The translations under genes and the position numbers were made by a program. Below the pieces are notes generated by a model. It did not search any database. It had not been told where the DNA came from and was given only the letters and a program-made list of their open reading frames with translations. From JAUXFS01 sp963772635 (lineage in GTDB: Bacteria; Pseudomonadota; Alphaproteobacteria; Rhodospirillales; Defluviicoccaceae), in assembly GCA_963772635.1 (NCBI GenBank), contig CAVYYK010000027.1:1-64000 (forward strand): DNA of 64,000 nt, in the 5' to 3' direction. Shown here piece by piece: positions 46,540 to 54,875 of the stretch (its first letter is position 1; every line of letters starts with the position of its first letter).

Positions 46540-47124
46540 ATGTTTCGTGCCGTCCTCACCGGGGTTTCCATCGCGGTCATTGTGATGATATCCGCCGGCC
46601 ACGCAAGCGCCGCGGGCGGCCGGTGTCGGAACCCGCCGGAGTCGCTGGGCAATTTCGAAAAGACGTCCTCTCGGGAGCCGGCACCAACCGTTCCCTTTTT
46701 CCTGAACGGAGATACCGCGCGAACTCTTGCCGATTTCCGCGGCAAGGGCGTTGTGGTCAACTTCTGGGCGACCTGGTGCGCGCCGTGCGTCAAGGAGATG
46801 CCGGCGCTGGACCGGCTCAGCGCCGAAGTCTTTGGAGATGGCATCGACGTCCTCGCGCTGTCTTCGGACCGGGGCGGTGCTGACGTTGTGAGCAAGTTCT
46901 ACGCCAGGAGAGGAATCACCAGCCTTTCGGTGATCATCGACGAAAAGAGCAAAGTCGGCCGCGCGGTCGGTCTTTCGGGTCTGCCGACGACGGTGATGTA
47001 CGATGACGAGGGGCGTGAAATCGGCCGGGTCCTCGGCCCCGCCGAATGGGACGCCCCCGAGTCGGTCGCTTTCCTCCGTGCCTGTCTGGCGCCGAGATCG
47101 GAGCAGACGGCCGGGCGATCATGA
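46540..47124 (+). CDS. tlpA: TlpA-like periplasmic thiol-disulfide oxidoreductase
   Basis: This 194-aa protein has a signal anchor (VLTGVSIAVIVMISAGHASA) and a thioredoxin fold with active site NFWATWCAPCVKEMP. The cis-Pro loop is LSGLPTTVMYD. TlpA-type proteins reduce cytochrome oxidase assembly factors. It starts 45 bases from argH in the opposite direction and overlaps the next gene by four bases (ATGA). Confidence 0.92.
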   Translation: MFRAVLTGVSIAVIVMISAGHASAAGGRCRNPPESLGNFEKTSSREPAPTVPFFLNGDTARTLADFRGKGVVVNFWATWCAPCVKEMPALDRLSAEVFGDGIDVLALSSDRGGADVVSKFYARRGITSLSVIIDEKSKVGRAVGLSGLPTTVMYDDEGREIGRVLGPAEWDAPESVAFLRACLAPRSEQTAGRS

Positions 47125-48150
47125 CCGAGTCCCCAGATAACCTGCCGCTCCGCATCGCCACGTTCAATGTGGAGAACCTCGGAGTGCCGTCCGACCACGG
47201 CGTCACCCTCTCCGAGCGTCTCCGATTGCTCAGACCTCAGTTGCGGCGGCTTCGGGCTGACATCCTGTGCCTGCAGGAAGTGGACAGCCAACGGCGGACG
47301 AAGGGGGGTGGTCGGCGGCTGAAGGCGATGCAGGAACTTCTCGCGGAGACCCCCTACGAGGAGTTTCACCAGGTGGCGACACAAAGCCGCTCGAAGGGCG
47401 GCGTCCGCGACAAGCACAACCTGGTCATCCTCAGCCGGTTTCCGATCGCCGAGCATCGGCAGATCTACCACGACCTTGTGGCGCCGCCCACCCATCGCCC
47501 CGTGACCACCGAGCTCGGTCATGAAGACGTCTGCGACATCGAATGGGATCGCCCTTTTCTCTACGCCGCGGTGCCCGTCGACCAAGGACGGACGCTGCAT
47601 GTGATCAACCTCCACCTGAGGGCGCCGAGAGCCGCCTTCGTGCCCGGACAGAAAACCGATTCCCGCACCTGGCGGAGCATGTCCGGCTGGGCCGAAGGCT
47701 TCTTCCTGGCGGCGGTCAAACGGATCGGGCAAGCCCTGGAGGTGCGGCTGTTCGTCGACCGCCTGCTGGACGCCGATCCGGAGGCGTTGATCGTCGTCTG
47801 CGGCGATTTCAACGCCAACGCCTACGAAATGCCGGTGCGCACCATTCGAGGCGACGAGGAAGATGCCGGCAATCCGCACCTGACGATGCGCACGCTGGTG
47901 CCTTCTGGAACGCTCGCTCGCCGATTCCAGACAATTTTCCGTCGTCCATCACGGCCGCCCGCAGATGCTCGATCACCTGCTGGTCTCCAGGCCGCTGCTC
48001 GCCTGGTACACCGGCGTCGAGATCCACAACGAGGCGCTGGGGGACGAGTTGATCACTTCCCACGCGGTGCGCGGATCGCCGGAATCGTTCCATGCGCCGG
48101 TCGTCGCCGAGTTCCTGTTCGGTGGATCCGACGATGTCGCATCCGCCTGA
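47121..48150 (+). pseudogene. Endonuclease/exonuclease/phosphatase family protein, frameshifted
   Basis: The EEP fold is clear: RIATFNVENLG with the metal-binding Asn, ILCLQEVDS with the catalytic Glu, HLRAPRAAF and VCGDFNANAYE with the Asp-Asn pair. At about 47902 the frame shifts. The family's C-terminal motif (QMLDHLLVSRPLLAWY, then SFHAPVVAEF in place of SDHxP) is in another frame ending at 48150. Such proteins include DNA repair nucleases and lipid phosphatases. The start overlaps tlpA. The motif SFHAP suggests that the catalytic SDH is altered even if the frame were restored. Confidence 0.8.
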
Positions 48151-49153
48151 AGATCGCTTCACCGGCTGCCTGATCGGACAGTGCGTCGGCGATGCCGTCG
48201 GGTTCATGGTCGAAGGCTGCCCGCCGGCGGTTTGCCGCCCCTACGCGGACGCGATCCTGCTCGACCAACGGGACGATCCGGTGCGGAAAGGCCCGTTCGC
48301 CCTTGGCCAGTACTCGGACAATTCGCAGCTGGCCCGGGAATTGATGGAGAGCTATGTGGCTTTTGGCCGCTTCGATCCCGCCGATTATGCCGTGCGTATC
48401 GCCGCGCTTTTCGCCGGCGAGCCGCGTGGTCGGCGGCGGCTGGGCAACCGCCGAGGCCGCGGCACGGCTCACCGCCGGGGTGTCCTGGCAACATTCCGGC
48501 ACCCCGCCGCCCAACGCCGGCAACGGCAGCGCCATGCGCGCCGGCCCGATCGGCTTGATGTTCTACGATGAGCCCGACCGACTGATCGCCGCCGCTACCG
48601 ACCAGGGCCGGATCACCCACGCCGACCGCCGCTGCTCCGCGGGCGCCGTCGCCATCGCCGGCGCCGTCGCACTGGTGTTGCGCGAGGACGCCGTTGAACC
48701 GAAAGCGTTCCTCGCCCAACTGGCCGAATGGGCCGGCACCGTCGAAGAGACTCGGTCGGTGCCGCTCTGAATTTCCTCTGCGAATGGATCGAGCTTCCCC
48801 CGGAAGACGTCGTCGACCACGTTGTCGCCGCGAGCCAACCGGATTTCTCCCATGTCCACGAGGGCATCTCGCCCTTCGTCACCGAGAGTGTGCTGTGGAG
48901 CCTCTACGCGTTCCTGCGAACGCCCGATGACTACACCAGCGCCATCCACACCGCGATCATCGCCGGGGGCGATGTCGACACGACCGCGGCAATGACCGGC
49001 GCGATCGCCGGCGCCCGCAACGGTTTGGAGGCGATACCGCCGGCTCTCGTGGAACGGGTCAACGACCAGGGAAACTGGGGCGCGGGCCAATTGGAGGTGC
49101 TGGCGCGGGAAGTTTGGCGTTTGAAGGTCGACAATGGAGATACCGAGCCGTGA
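48134..49153 (+). pseudogene. ADP-ribosylglycohydrolase family protein, two frameshifts
   Basis: Three frames together give the DraG-like fold: GQCVGDAVGFMVEG and GQYSDNSQLARELMES in the first, HSGTPPPNAGNGSAMRAGPI in the second after about 48430, and IIAGGDVDTTAAMTGAIAGA in the third after about 48755. These motifs bind the two Mg ions of enzymes that remove ADP-ribose from proteins. The DDT motif reads SDNS here, so even the joined protein may be a divergent member. It overlaps the EEP gene and the lipoprotein gene at its ends. Confidence 0.8.
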
Positions 49154-49476
49154 ACACCCCGAGAGTGCTGGCGATTTCTCTGATCCTGGTCTTGACCGCG
49201 TCGTGCACGGAGACCCAAGGCCGATGGGAGAACCCCGATCGGCCTCAGGATGCCTGGGCGCGCGATGAGGCGGCGTGCCGCCGGACCGCCTCTGAAAAAG
49301 CGGGGAGGGACTTTGCGCTCGACCAGCAGCTGGGCCCCCGCGGATACAGCCGCACCCGCACATACTCCACCTCGATGAACCGCTTCGAAGCGGAAAAGCG
49401 CGAGAAGGAGTTGTTCGAGCGCTGCATGACCCGGAACGGCTACGTCAGAGCCCAGCAGGAGTCGAAACCCGAGTAG
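49150..49476 (+). CDS. Small predicted lipoprotein
   Basis: This 108-aa protein starts with GTG overlapping the upstream stop codon. The leader (RVLAISLILVLTASC) ends in a lipobox LTASC, so the mature protein would be lipid-anchored at Cys19. The rest is charged (ERCMTRNGYVRAQQE at the C-terminus) and has paired Cys, which suggests a disulfide. It is the last gene of this plus-strand run. I do not recognise a family. Confidence 0.75.
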   Translation: MNTPRVLAISLILVLTASCTETQGRWENPDRPQDAWARDEAACRRTASEKAGRDFALDQQLGPRGYSRTRTYSTSMNRFEAEKREKELFERCMTRNGYVRAQQESKPE

Positions 49477-49498
49477 AGCCCCCCATTCTTGCCCGAAC

Positions 49499-49873
49499 TC
49501 AGGCGGCGAGAGGCTGGCCGTCGCCTTTCCGCATCTTCTTGGCGGCACCTTCCGCGGACGCGCCGGCGGCATGGCCGAGAACGGCGTCGGTCCGGAACGT
49601 TGCCACTTCCGCCCCGGCCGCCAGAAGCTCGGCCATCGGTGCCACCTTGGGAATCTTGCGCCTGAACTCGTGCGCGGGAACCAGCGACACGAAGGTCCTC
49701 ACGGTCCGCCCGATCCAGTGGGCCGCTAAGCTCGCCACTCTACGGATCTCTCGGGCCCGCTGGCGCCGACCTTCCGCGATAACCGCATCGAGCGGCATCC
49801 AGGTTCCATCTTCGAGCCGAATGGAAAGACCATGGACATGACCGCCACTGCTGTCGTCGGCTGCCGATTGCAT
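49499..49873 (-). CDS. Hypothetical protein, 124 aa
   Basis: The frame has coding-like composition and begins MQSAADDSSGGHVHGLSIRL, about 200 bases before an AT-rich divergent promoter region. The middle is basic and helical (RRQRAREIRRVASLAAHWIG) and the end is Ala-rich. No known motif is seen. It is convergent with the lipoprotein gene. Confidence 0.55.
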   Translation of the reverse strand: MQSAADDSSGGHVHGLSIRLEDGTWMPLDAVIAEGRRQRAREIRRVASLAAHWIGRTVRTFVSLVPAHEFRRKIPKVAPMAELLAAGAEVATFRTDAVLGHAAGASAEGAAKKMRKGDGQPLAA

Positions 49874-50060
49874 CTTCGTATCCTCTCGTAAAAAGTGTAT
49901 TTGTGTTTTAATATTCTAATGATAGATGCTGCCGCGGATTGATAAAGTGCGATTGTTGCAATGCAGCATTTCCCAAATCGCATAGCCCCTTGCTTGAACC
50001 CGTCGTCGGTCATAGCTTGGGCGCGAGTAACCTGTTCACCAAACCATAAGGATCGATGCC

Positions 50061-52082
50061 TTGAACCTGGTGCATCGCGACGACGGCGGTTTGGAGCGGT
50101 TGTTGAAGCGGGCCGGGGCATCGATCGGTATCGCCGAAACGCGCGAACTCGTCGCCGGTGTCGCCGCCGCCCCGGACGGTTTTGAACCCGAGGCGTGGAT
50201 CGATCTCGTTTGTCCCGGCGCCGAGGCCGAGCTGAAGGGACAACTGGCGGCTCTCCTGGCGGAGTTCCGCGCCGAAAACGGCGAGGAACAGGCGAATTAC
50301 GCCTCGCGACTGGACGCCTTGCGCACGCGGTTGAAACGCGACCGATTTGCCGGCTTCATCGTGCCGCGCACCGATGAGCATCAGGGCGAGTATGTGGCGC
50401 CCTATGCGGAGCGCCTGGCGTGGCTCACCGGGTTTTCCGGCTCCGCGGGTACGGCCGTCGTGCTCAAGGATCGCGCGGCGGTGTTCGTCGACGGCCGCTA
50501 CACGGTGCAGGCACGCGTTGAAATTGACGAATCGCTCTATGAGATCCGCCATTCCATCGAGGAACCGCTTACCGACTGGGTTGCCGCCAATCTGCCGCCC
50601 AAGGGTCGGCTCGGATATGACCCGTGGCTGCACACGCCGGCCCAGGTCACCGGGCTTCGCGCCGCCTGCGCGCGGGCCGGTGGGCGGTTGGCGCCGATCA
50701 ACGGCAATCCGGTCGACGCGATTTGGACCGATCGGCCACCGCCGCCGATCGCCCCGGTCGTCGCCCACAGCGAGGCGTTCGCCGGCTCGTCGGCGGCCGA
50801 AAAGCGCAATCGTGCCGCCGAGACCTTGTTCGAACGGCGGCAGGACGCCGTGGTTCTGTCCGCCCCCGACTCGATCGCCTGGTTACTGAACATCCGCGGC
50901 GGCGACGTGCCGTACACCCCCCTGACCCTCGCCTTCGCGGTGCTCCACGCCGATGCTTCCGTCGAGCTGTTCGTCGATCCCCGCAAGCTGACACCCGGTC
51001 TTCGCGAACATCTGGGTGGAGAGGTGTCGGTTGCCGCGATGGAAGGCCTGGGTCCGGCCCTCGATCGGCTCGGCGCGGACAAGAAAACCGTGCGCATCGA
51101 TCCCGACGGAACCCCCGACTGGATCGCGAGGCGTCTGCGAACCGCCGGGGCCGAGACCGTCTCCGAGCCCGATCCCTGCGCTTTGGCAAAGGCGGTGAAG
51201 AATACGGTGGAGCTCGAAGGGATTCGCGCCGCCCACCGGCGCGACGGTGCGGCGTTGAGCCGATTTCTGGCATGGCTCGCCCGGGAGGCGCCAACCGGAA
51301 CCCTCACCGAGATTTCGGCCGCCGACCGGCTGGAGGCGTTCCGCCGCGACAACGAATACTTCCGCGGATTGAGCTTTCCGACCATCTCCGCGTCCGGAAG
51401 CAATGGCGCCGTCGTCCACTACCGTCCAAGCCCCGAAACCGATCGAATCCTGGAGCAGGATTCACTCTATCTGCTCGACTCCGGCGGCCAGTATCTGGAC
51501 GGCACCACCGATGTCACCCGGACGGTGGCGATCGGCGAGCCGAGCGAGGAGATGCGCGTCCGCTCTACCCGGGTGCTGAAGGGCCATATCGCCCTGGCCA
51601 CCACCCGCTTTCCGAAAGGGACGACGGGGCCGCAATTGGATACCCAGGCACGGCTCGCATTGTGGGACGCAGGCCTCGACTATGATCATGGGACCGGCCA
51701 TGGTGTCGGCAACTACCTGAGCGTTCACGAGGGACCGCAACGGATCTCCAAGATCGCCAACCGGGTGGCCTTGCAGCCCGGCATGGTGGTCTCGAACGAG
51801 CCCGGCTACTACAAGACCGGCGCCTACGGCATCCGCATCGAGAATTTGGTTGCGGTAACCTCCATGGAGGCGCCGGAGGATGCCGAAAAGGAGCTCCTAG
51901 GGTTCGAAACCCTAACGCTGGCACCGATAGACTTGGCTTTGGTCGTTCCCGATCTGCTCACCGAGAACGAAGCGGCATGGCTCGACGCCTACCACGCCAG
52001 GGTGCGCCAGACGCTGACGCCGCTGGTGGATGCGGAAACCGCGGCGTGGCTGCGGAGGGCTACGCGTCCGATCTTGGGCTGA
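50061..52082 (+). CDS. Aminopeptidase P family protein (M24B)
   Basis: This 673-aa enzyme would remove N-terminal residues before proline. Two creatinase-type N-terminal domains (FIVPRTDEHQGEYVAPYAER and the DSIAWLLNIRG region) precede the catalytic domain. The metal ligands are visible: DSGGQYLDGTTDVTRTV (two Asp), GTGHGVGNYLSVHEGP (His), VSNEPGYYKTG (Glu) and IRIENL (Glu). The length fits the large bacterial and eukaryotic-like form. TTG at 50061 is the start assumed. The last about 170 bases are duplicated behind the PTS genes. Confidence 0.93.
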   Translation: MNLVHRDDGGLERLLKRAGASIGIAETRELVAGVAAAPDGFEPEAWIDLVCPGAEAELKGQLAALLAEFRAENGEEQANYASRLDALRTRLKRDRFAGFIVPRTDEHQGEYVAPYAERLAWLTGFSGSAGTAVVLKDRAAVFVDGRYTVQARVEIDESLYEIRHSIEEPLTDWVAANLPPKGRLGYDPWLHTPAQVTGLRAACARAGGRLAPINGNPVDAIWTDRPPPPIAPVVAHSEAFAGSSAAEKRNRAAETLFERRQDAVVLSAPDSIAWLLNIRGGDVPYTPLTLAFAVLHADASVELFVDPRKLTPGLREHLGGEVSVAAMEGLGPALDRLGADKKTVRIDPDGTPDWIARRLRTAGAETVSEPDPCALAKAVKNTVELEGIRAAHRRDGAALSRFLAWLAREAPTGTLTEISAADRLEAFRRDNEYFRGLSFPTISASGSNGAVVHYRPSPETDRILEQDSLYLLDSGGQYLDGTTDVTRTVAIGEPSEEMRVRSTRVLKGHIALATTRFPKGTTGPQLDTQARLALWDAGLDYDHGTGHGVGNYLSVHEGPQRISKIANRVALQPGMVVSNEPGYYKTGAYGIRIENLVAVTSMEAPEDAEKELLGFETLTLAPIDLALVVPDLLTENEAAWLDAYHARVRQTLTPLVDAETAAWLRRATRPILG

Positions 52083-52200
52083 CGCCCGCGATCGCGACTT
52101 CGCCGCGACGGTTCAGCGACGGCGCACGGACCGCACGACGACCGCTCGACCGCCCGGCCGGATGAGCGTCCAGGCAAGCATTGGGCTGGCCATGACGAGA
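51915..52200 (+). repeat. Direct repeat left of the PTS island
   Basis: About 286 bases from within the aminopeptidase P 3' end to 118 bases past its stop recur at 57018-57303 at roughly 90% identity by eye. A core from GCATGGCTCGACGCC to GAAACCGCGG is identical. The interval holds only the two PTS genes. Confidence 0.85.
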
Positions 52201-52335
52201 TGCTTCCGACTTGTCGACGCGTAGACCGGATTCCGTTGAATCCTTGATCGTCCACTCACCAAACCATGCTAGACAAACATTCTGTACCCATCCGGGGAAG
52301 GCCGCGGATGGGTACCAACAACAGGGGAGAGGGCA

Positions 52336-54861
52336 ATGAAAATAGAGCTAAGGGCGCCGTTGGATGGGGTCATTCTTCCAATCGAGCAGGTCCCGGACCC
52401 GGTGTTTGCTCAGAAAATGGTCGGGGACGGTCTGTCCATCGATCCGCTGAATCAGCTTCTGACCGCCCCCTGCCCCGGCACCGTGACCCAGCTCCACCGT
52501 GCCGGTCATGCCGTGACGCTCACCACGGCCGAAGGCATCGAGGTGATGATCCATATTGGACTGGACACGGTTAAACTCAAGGGCGAGGGCTTTACATCCA
52601 AGGTGGCGGAAGGTCAGGTCGTTGCCGCCGGGGACGCCCTGATCGCGTTCGATGCGGACTTTCTCGCCACCCACGCCAAGAGCCTGCTTACCCAATTGGT
52701 GGTGACCAATCCCGAGCGCCTGTCAGCGCTTCGGCTGGCCTCTGGCAGCGTGCGGGCCAATCAGGACGTCGTTATGACCTTGGAGCTCGCGGCCGGTGCC
52801 GTGACAGCGGATGAGATCAAGGGCCAGAAGGTCACCTCGGAGGCGGTGCTGATCCCCAACGCCACCGGCCTTCATGCCCGCCCCGCGGCGGTGCTGGCGA
52901 ACCTGACCAAGAAGTTCAAGTCCAAGGTCCTACTCCAACGCGGGGATGATCAGGCCAATGCCAAGAGTCTGGTCTCGATCATGGGTCTGGATGTCGGCCA
53001 TGGAGACAAGGTGGTGTTGGTCGCGGAGGGGCCGGATGCCGCGGAGGCCATCGCTGCACTGATCCCGGAGCTCGCCTCCGGGCTTGGCGACGAGGGGACC
53101 AGGCCGGCGGCCGCGCCGGCGACGACCGAGATCGGTCCGGACTCCGCGCCGGCGCCGCGTCCCCGCTCCGATGACCCGAACCTGCTGATTGGCGTCTCCG
53201 CCTCGCCGGGACTCGCGGTCGGCAAGGTGTTCCGGCTTCGCCGCGAAGAGATCCAGGTCGAAGAGGAGGGTGGGGACCCGCACAAAGAGCGTCGCCGACT
53301 CGACGATGCGTTAGACATGGCCAAGGTCCAGCTCGAGGCCCTGCAGGCACAGCTTCACGGCCAGGCGGATCCCGCCAAGGCGGCCATCTTTGCCGCCCAC
53401 CAGGAACTCCTGGAAGACCCGGATATGATGGACATCGCCGAGAGTGCGATCACCAAGGGCAAGAGCGCGGCATTCGCCTGGCAAAGGGCCTACACGACCC
53501 ATGCCGAGCGTCTTGCGCAGCTGCGCAACGCGCTGTTGGCGGGACGCGCCAACGACCTGCGGGACGTGGGCCGCCGTGTGCTCGGCATCATCACCGGTCA
53601 GCCGGTAGAAGAGCCGGAGCTGCCGCCGGAGACCATCCTCATCGCCGAGGAGCTGACACCTTCCGATACCGCGAACCTGGATCGGACTCGGGTGCTCGGA
53701 TTTTGCACGGTCGGCGGCGGTGCCACCTCCCACGTGGCCATCATCGCCCGCGCGCTCGATATTCCGGCAATGGCTGGTATCGAGCCGCGGGCGCTGGACA
53801 TCGAGGACGGAACGCCGGTCATCCTCGATGGCACCCGCGGCACTCTGCGGTTGGACCCCGACCCGCAAGAGATTGGGCGGATCAAAGCGCTCAAGGAGAA
53901 GTCCGCCGCCAAGCGCGAGGCCGACTTGGCCGCGGCGGACCAGCCGGCCGTGACCGGCGACGGGCACCGGGTCGAGGTGGTTGCCAACATCGGCGGTGAG
54001 GAGGACGCGCGCAAGGCGGTGGAGATGGGGGCCGAGGGCGTCGGCCTGCTGCGTTCCGAGTTCCTGTACCTGGAGCGCTCCACGGCACCGACCGAGGACG
54101 AGCAATATCAGATCTACGACGACATCTCGGCGGCGCTGGACGGGCGCCGGATGATCATCCGGACCCTCGACGTCGGCGGCGACAAGCCGCTGCCGTACAT
54201 GCCCCTGCCCCGGGAGGAGAACCCCTTTCTCGGTGTGCGCGGAATCCGTATCGCGCTGGACCGACCGGAGATCCTGCGCACCCAGGTCAGGGCCATCCTG
54301 CGGGTCGCGAAGACACGCCGGCTGGGCATCATGTTTCCGATGATCTCGACCCTGGACGAGATCCGCTCGGTCAAGGGCGTGTTGGATGAGGAGCGGGATA
54401 AGCTCGGGCGTCGTGATCCGATCGAGGTGGGGATCATGGTGGAGGTGCCGTCGACCGCGGTGATGGCGGCGCAATTCGCGAAGGAAGTGGACTTCTTCTC
54501 GATCGGTACCAACGACCTGACCCAGTACACGCTGGCCATGGACAGGGGACACCCGGCGCTGGCGTCGAAGGCCGACGGGATGAACCCCGCGGTGCTGCGG
54601 CTGATCGCACAGACCATCGAGGGTGCCCATGCCAACGGCAAGTGGGTGGGCGTTTGCGGCGGCATCGCCGGCGACCTGCAGGCGGTGCCCATCCTGGTCG
54701 GTCTCGGCGTCGACGAACTCAGCGTCAGCGTGCCGTCCGTGCCCGCGGTCAAGGCCGAGGTGCGTAGGCGCACCCTCGAAGAGTGCAAGGCATTGGCGCA
54801 ACAGGCGCTGGCTCAGGACACCGCCGCCGATGTGCGCGCGCTGGTGCCCCTCGAATTCTGA
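52336..54861 (+). CDS. PTS multiphosphoryl transfer protein, IIA-HPr-EI fusion
   Basis: One 841-aa chain carries three PTS proteins. Residues 1-150 are a glucose-type IIA domain (H58 in HRAGHAVTL, active H73 in MIHIGLDTVKLKGEGF). Residues about 165-260 are HPr (H180 in GLHARPAAVL). Residues about 279-841 are enzyme I (H466 in GGGATSHVAIIARALDI, and the PEP-site EGVGLLRSEFLYL). Phosphate would pass from PEP to EI, HPr, IIA and then the transporter encoded next. The layout matches NagF of pseudomonads. The ATG at 52336 follows GGGGAGAGGG. Confidence 0.95.
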   Translation: MKIELRAPLDGVILPIEQVPDPVFAQKMVGDGLSIDPLNQLLTAPCPGTVTQLHRAGHAVTLTTAEGIEVMIHIGLDTVKLKGEGFTSKVAEGQVVAAGDALIAFDADFLATHAKSLLTQLVVTNPERLSALRLASGSVRANQDVVMTLELAAGAVTADEIKGQKVTSEAVLIPNATGLHARPAAVLANLTKKFKSKVLLQRGDDQANAKSLVSIMGLDVGHGDKVVLVAEGPDAAEAIAALIPELASGLGDEGTRPAAAPATTEIGPDSAPAPRPRSDDPNLLIGVSASPGLAVGKVFRLRREEIQVEEEGGDPHKERRRLDDALDMAKVQLEALQAQLHGQADPAKAAIFAAHQELLEDPDMMDIAESAITKGKSAAFAWQRAYTTHAERLAQLRNALLAGRANDLRDVGRRVLGIITGQPVEEPELPPETILIAEELTPSDTANLDRTRVLGFCTVGGGATSHVAIIARALDIPAMAGIEPRALDIEDGTPVILDGTRGTLRLDPDPQEIGRIKALKEKSAAKREADLAAADQPAVTGDGHRVEVVANIGGEEDARKAVEMGAEGVGLLRSEFLYLERSTAPTEDEQYQIYDDISAALDGRRMIIRTLDVGGDKPLPYMPLPREENPFLGVRGIRIALDRPEILRTQVRAILRVAKTRRLGIMFPMISTLDEIRSVKGVLDEERDKLGRRDPIEVGIMVEVPSTAVMAAQFAKEVDFFSIGTNDLTQYTLAMDRGHPALASKADGMNPAVLRLIAQTIEGAHANGKWVGVCGGIAGDLQAVPILVGLGVDELSVSVPSVPAVKAEVRRRTLEECKALAQQALAQDTAADVRALVPLEF

Positions 54862-54875
54862 ATTGGGAGAAGATA

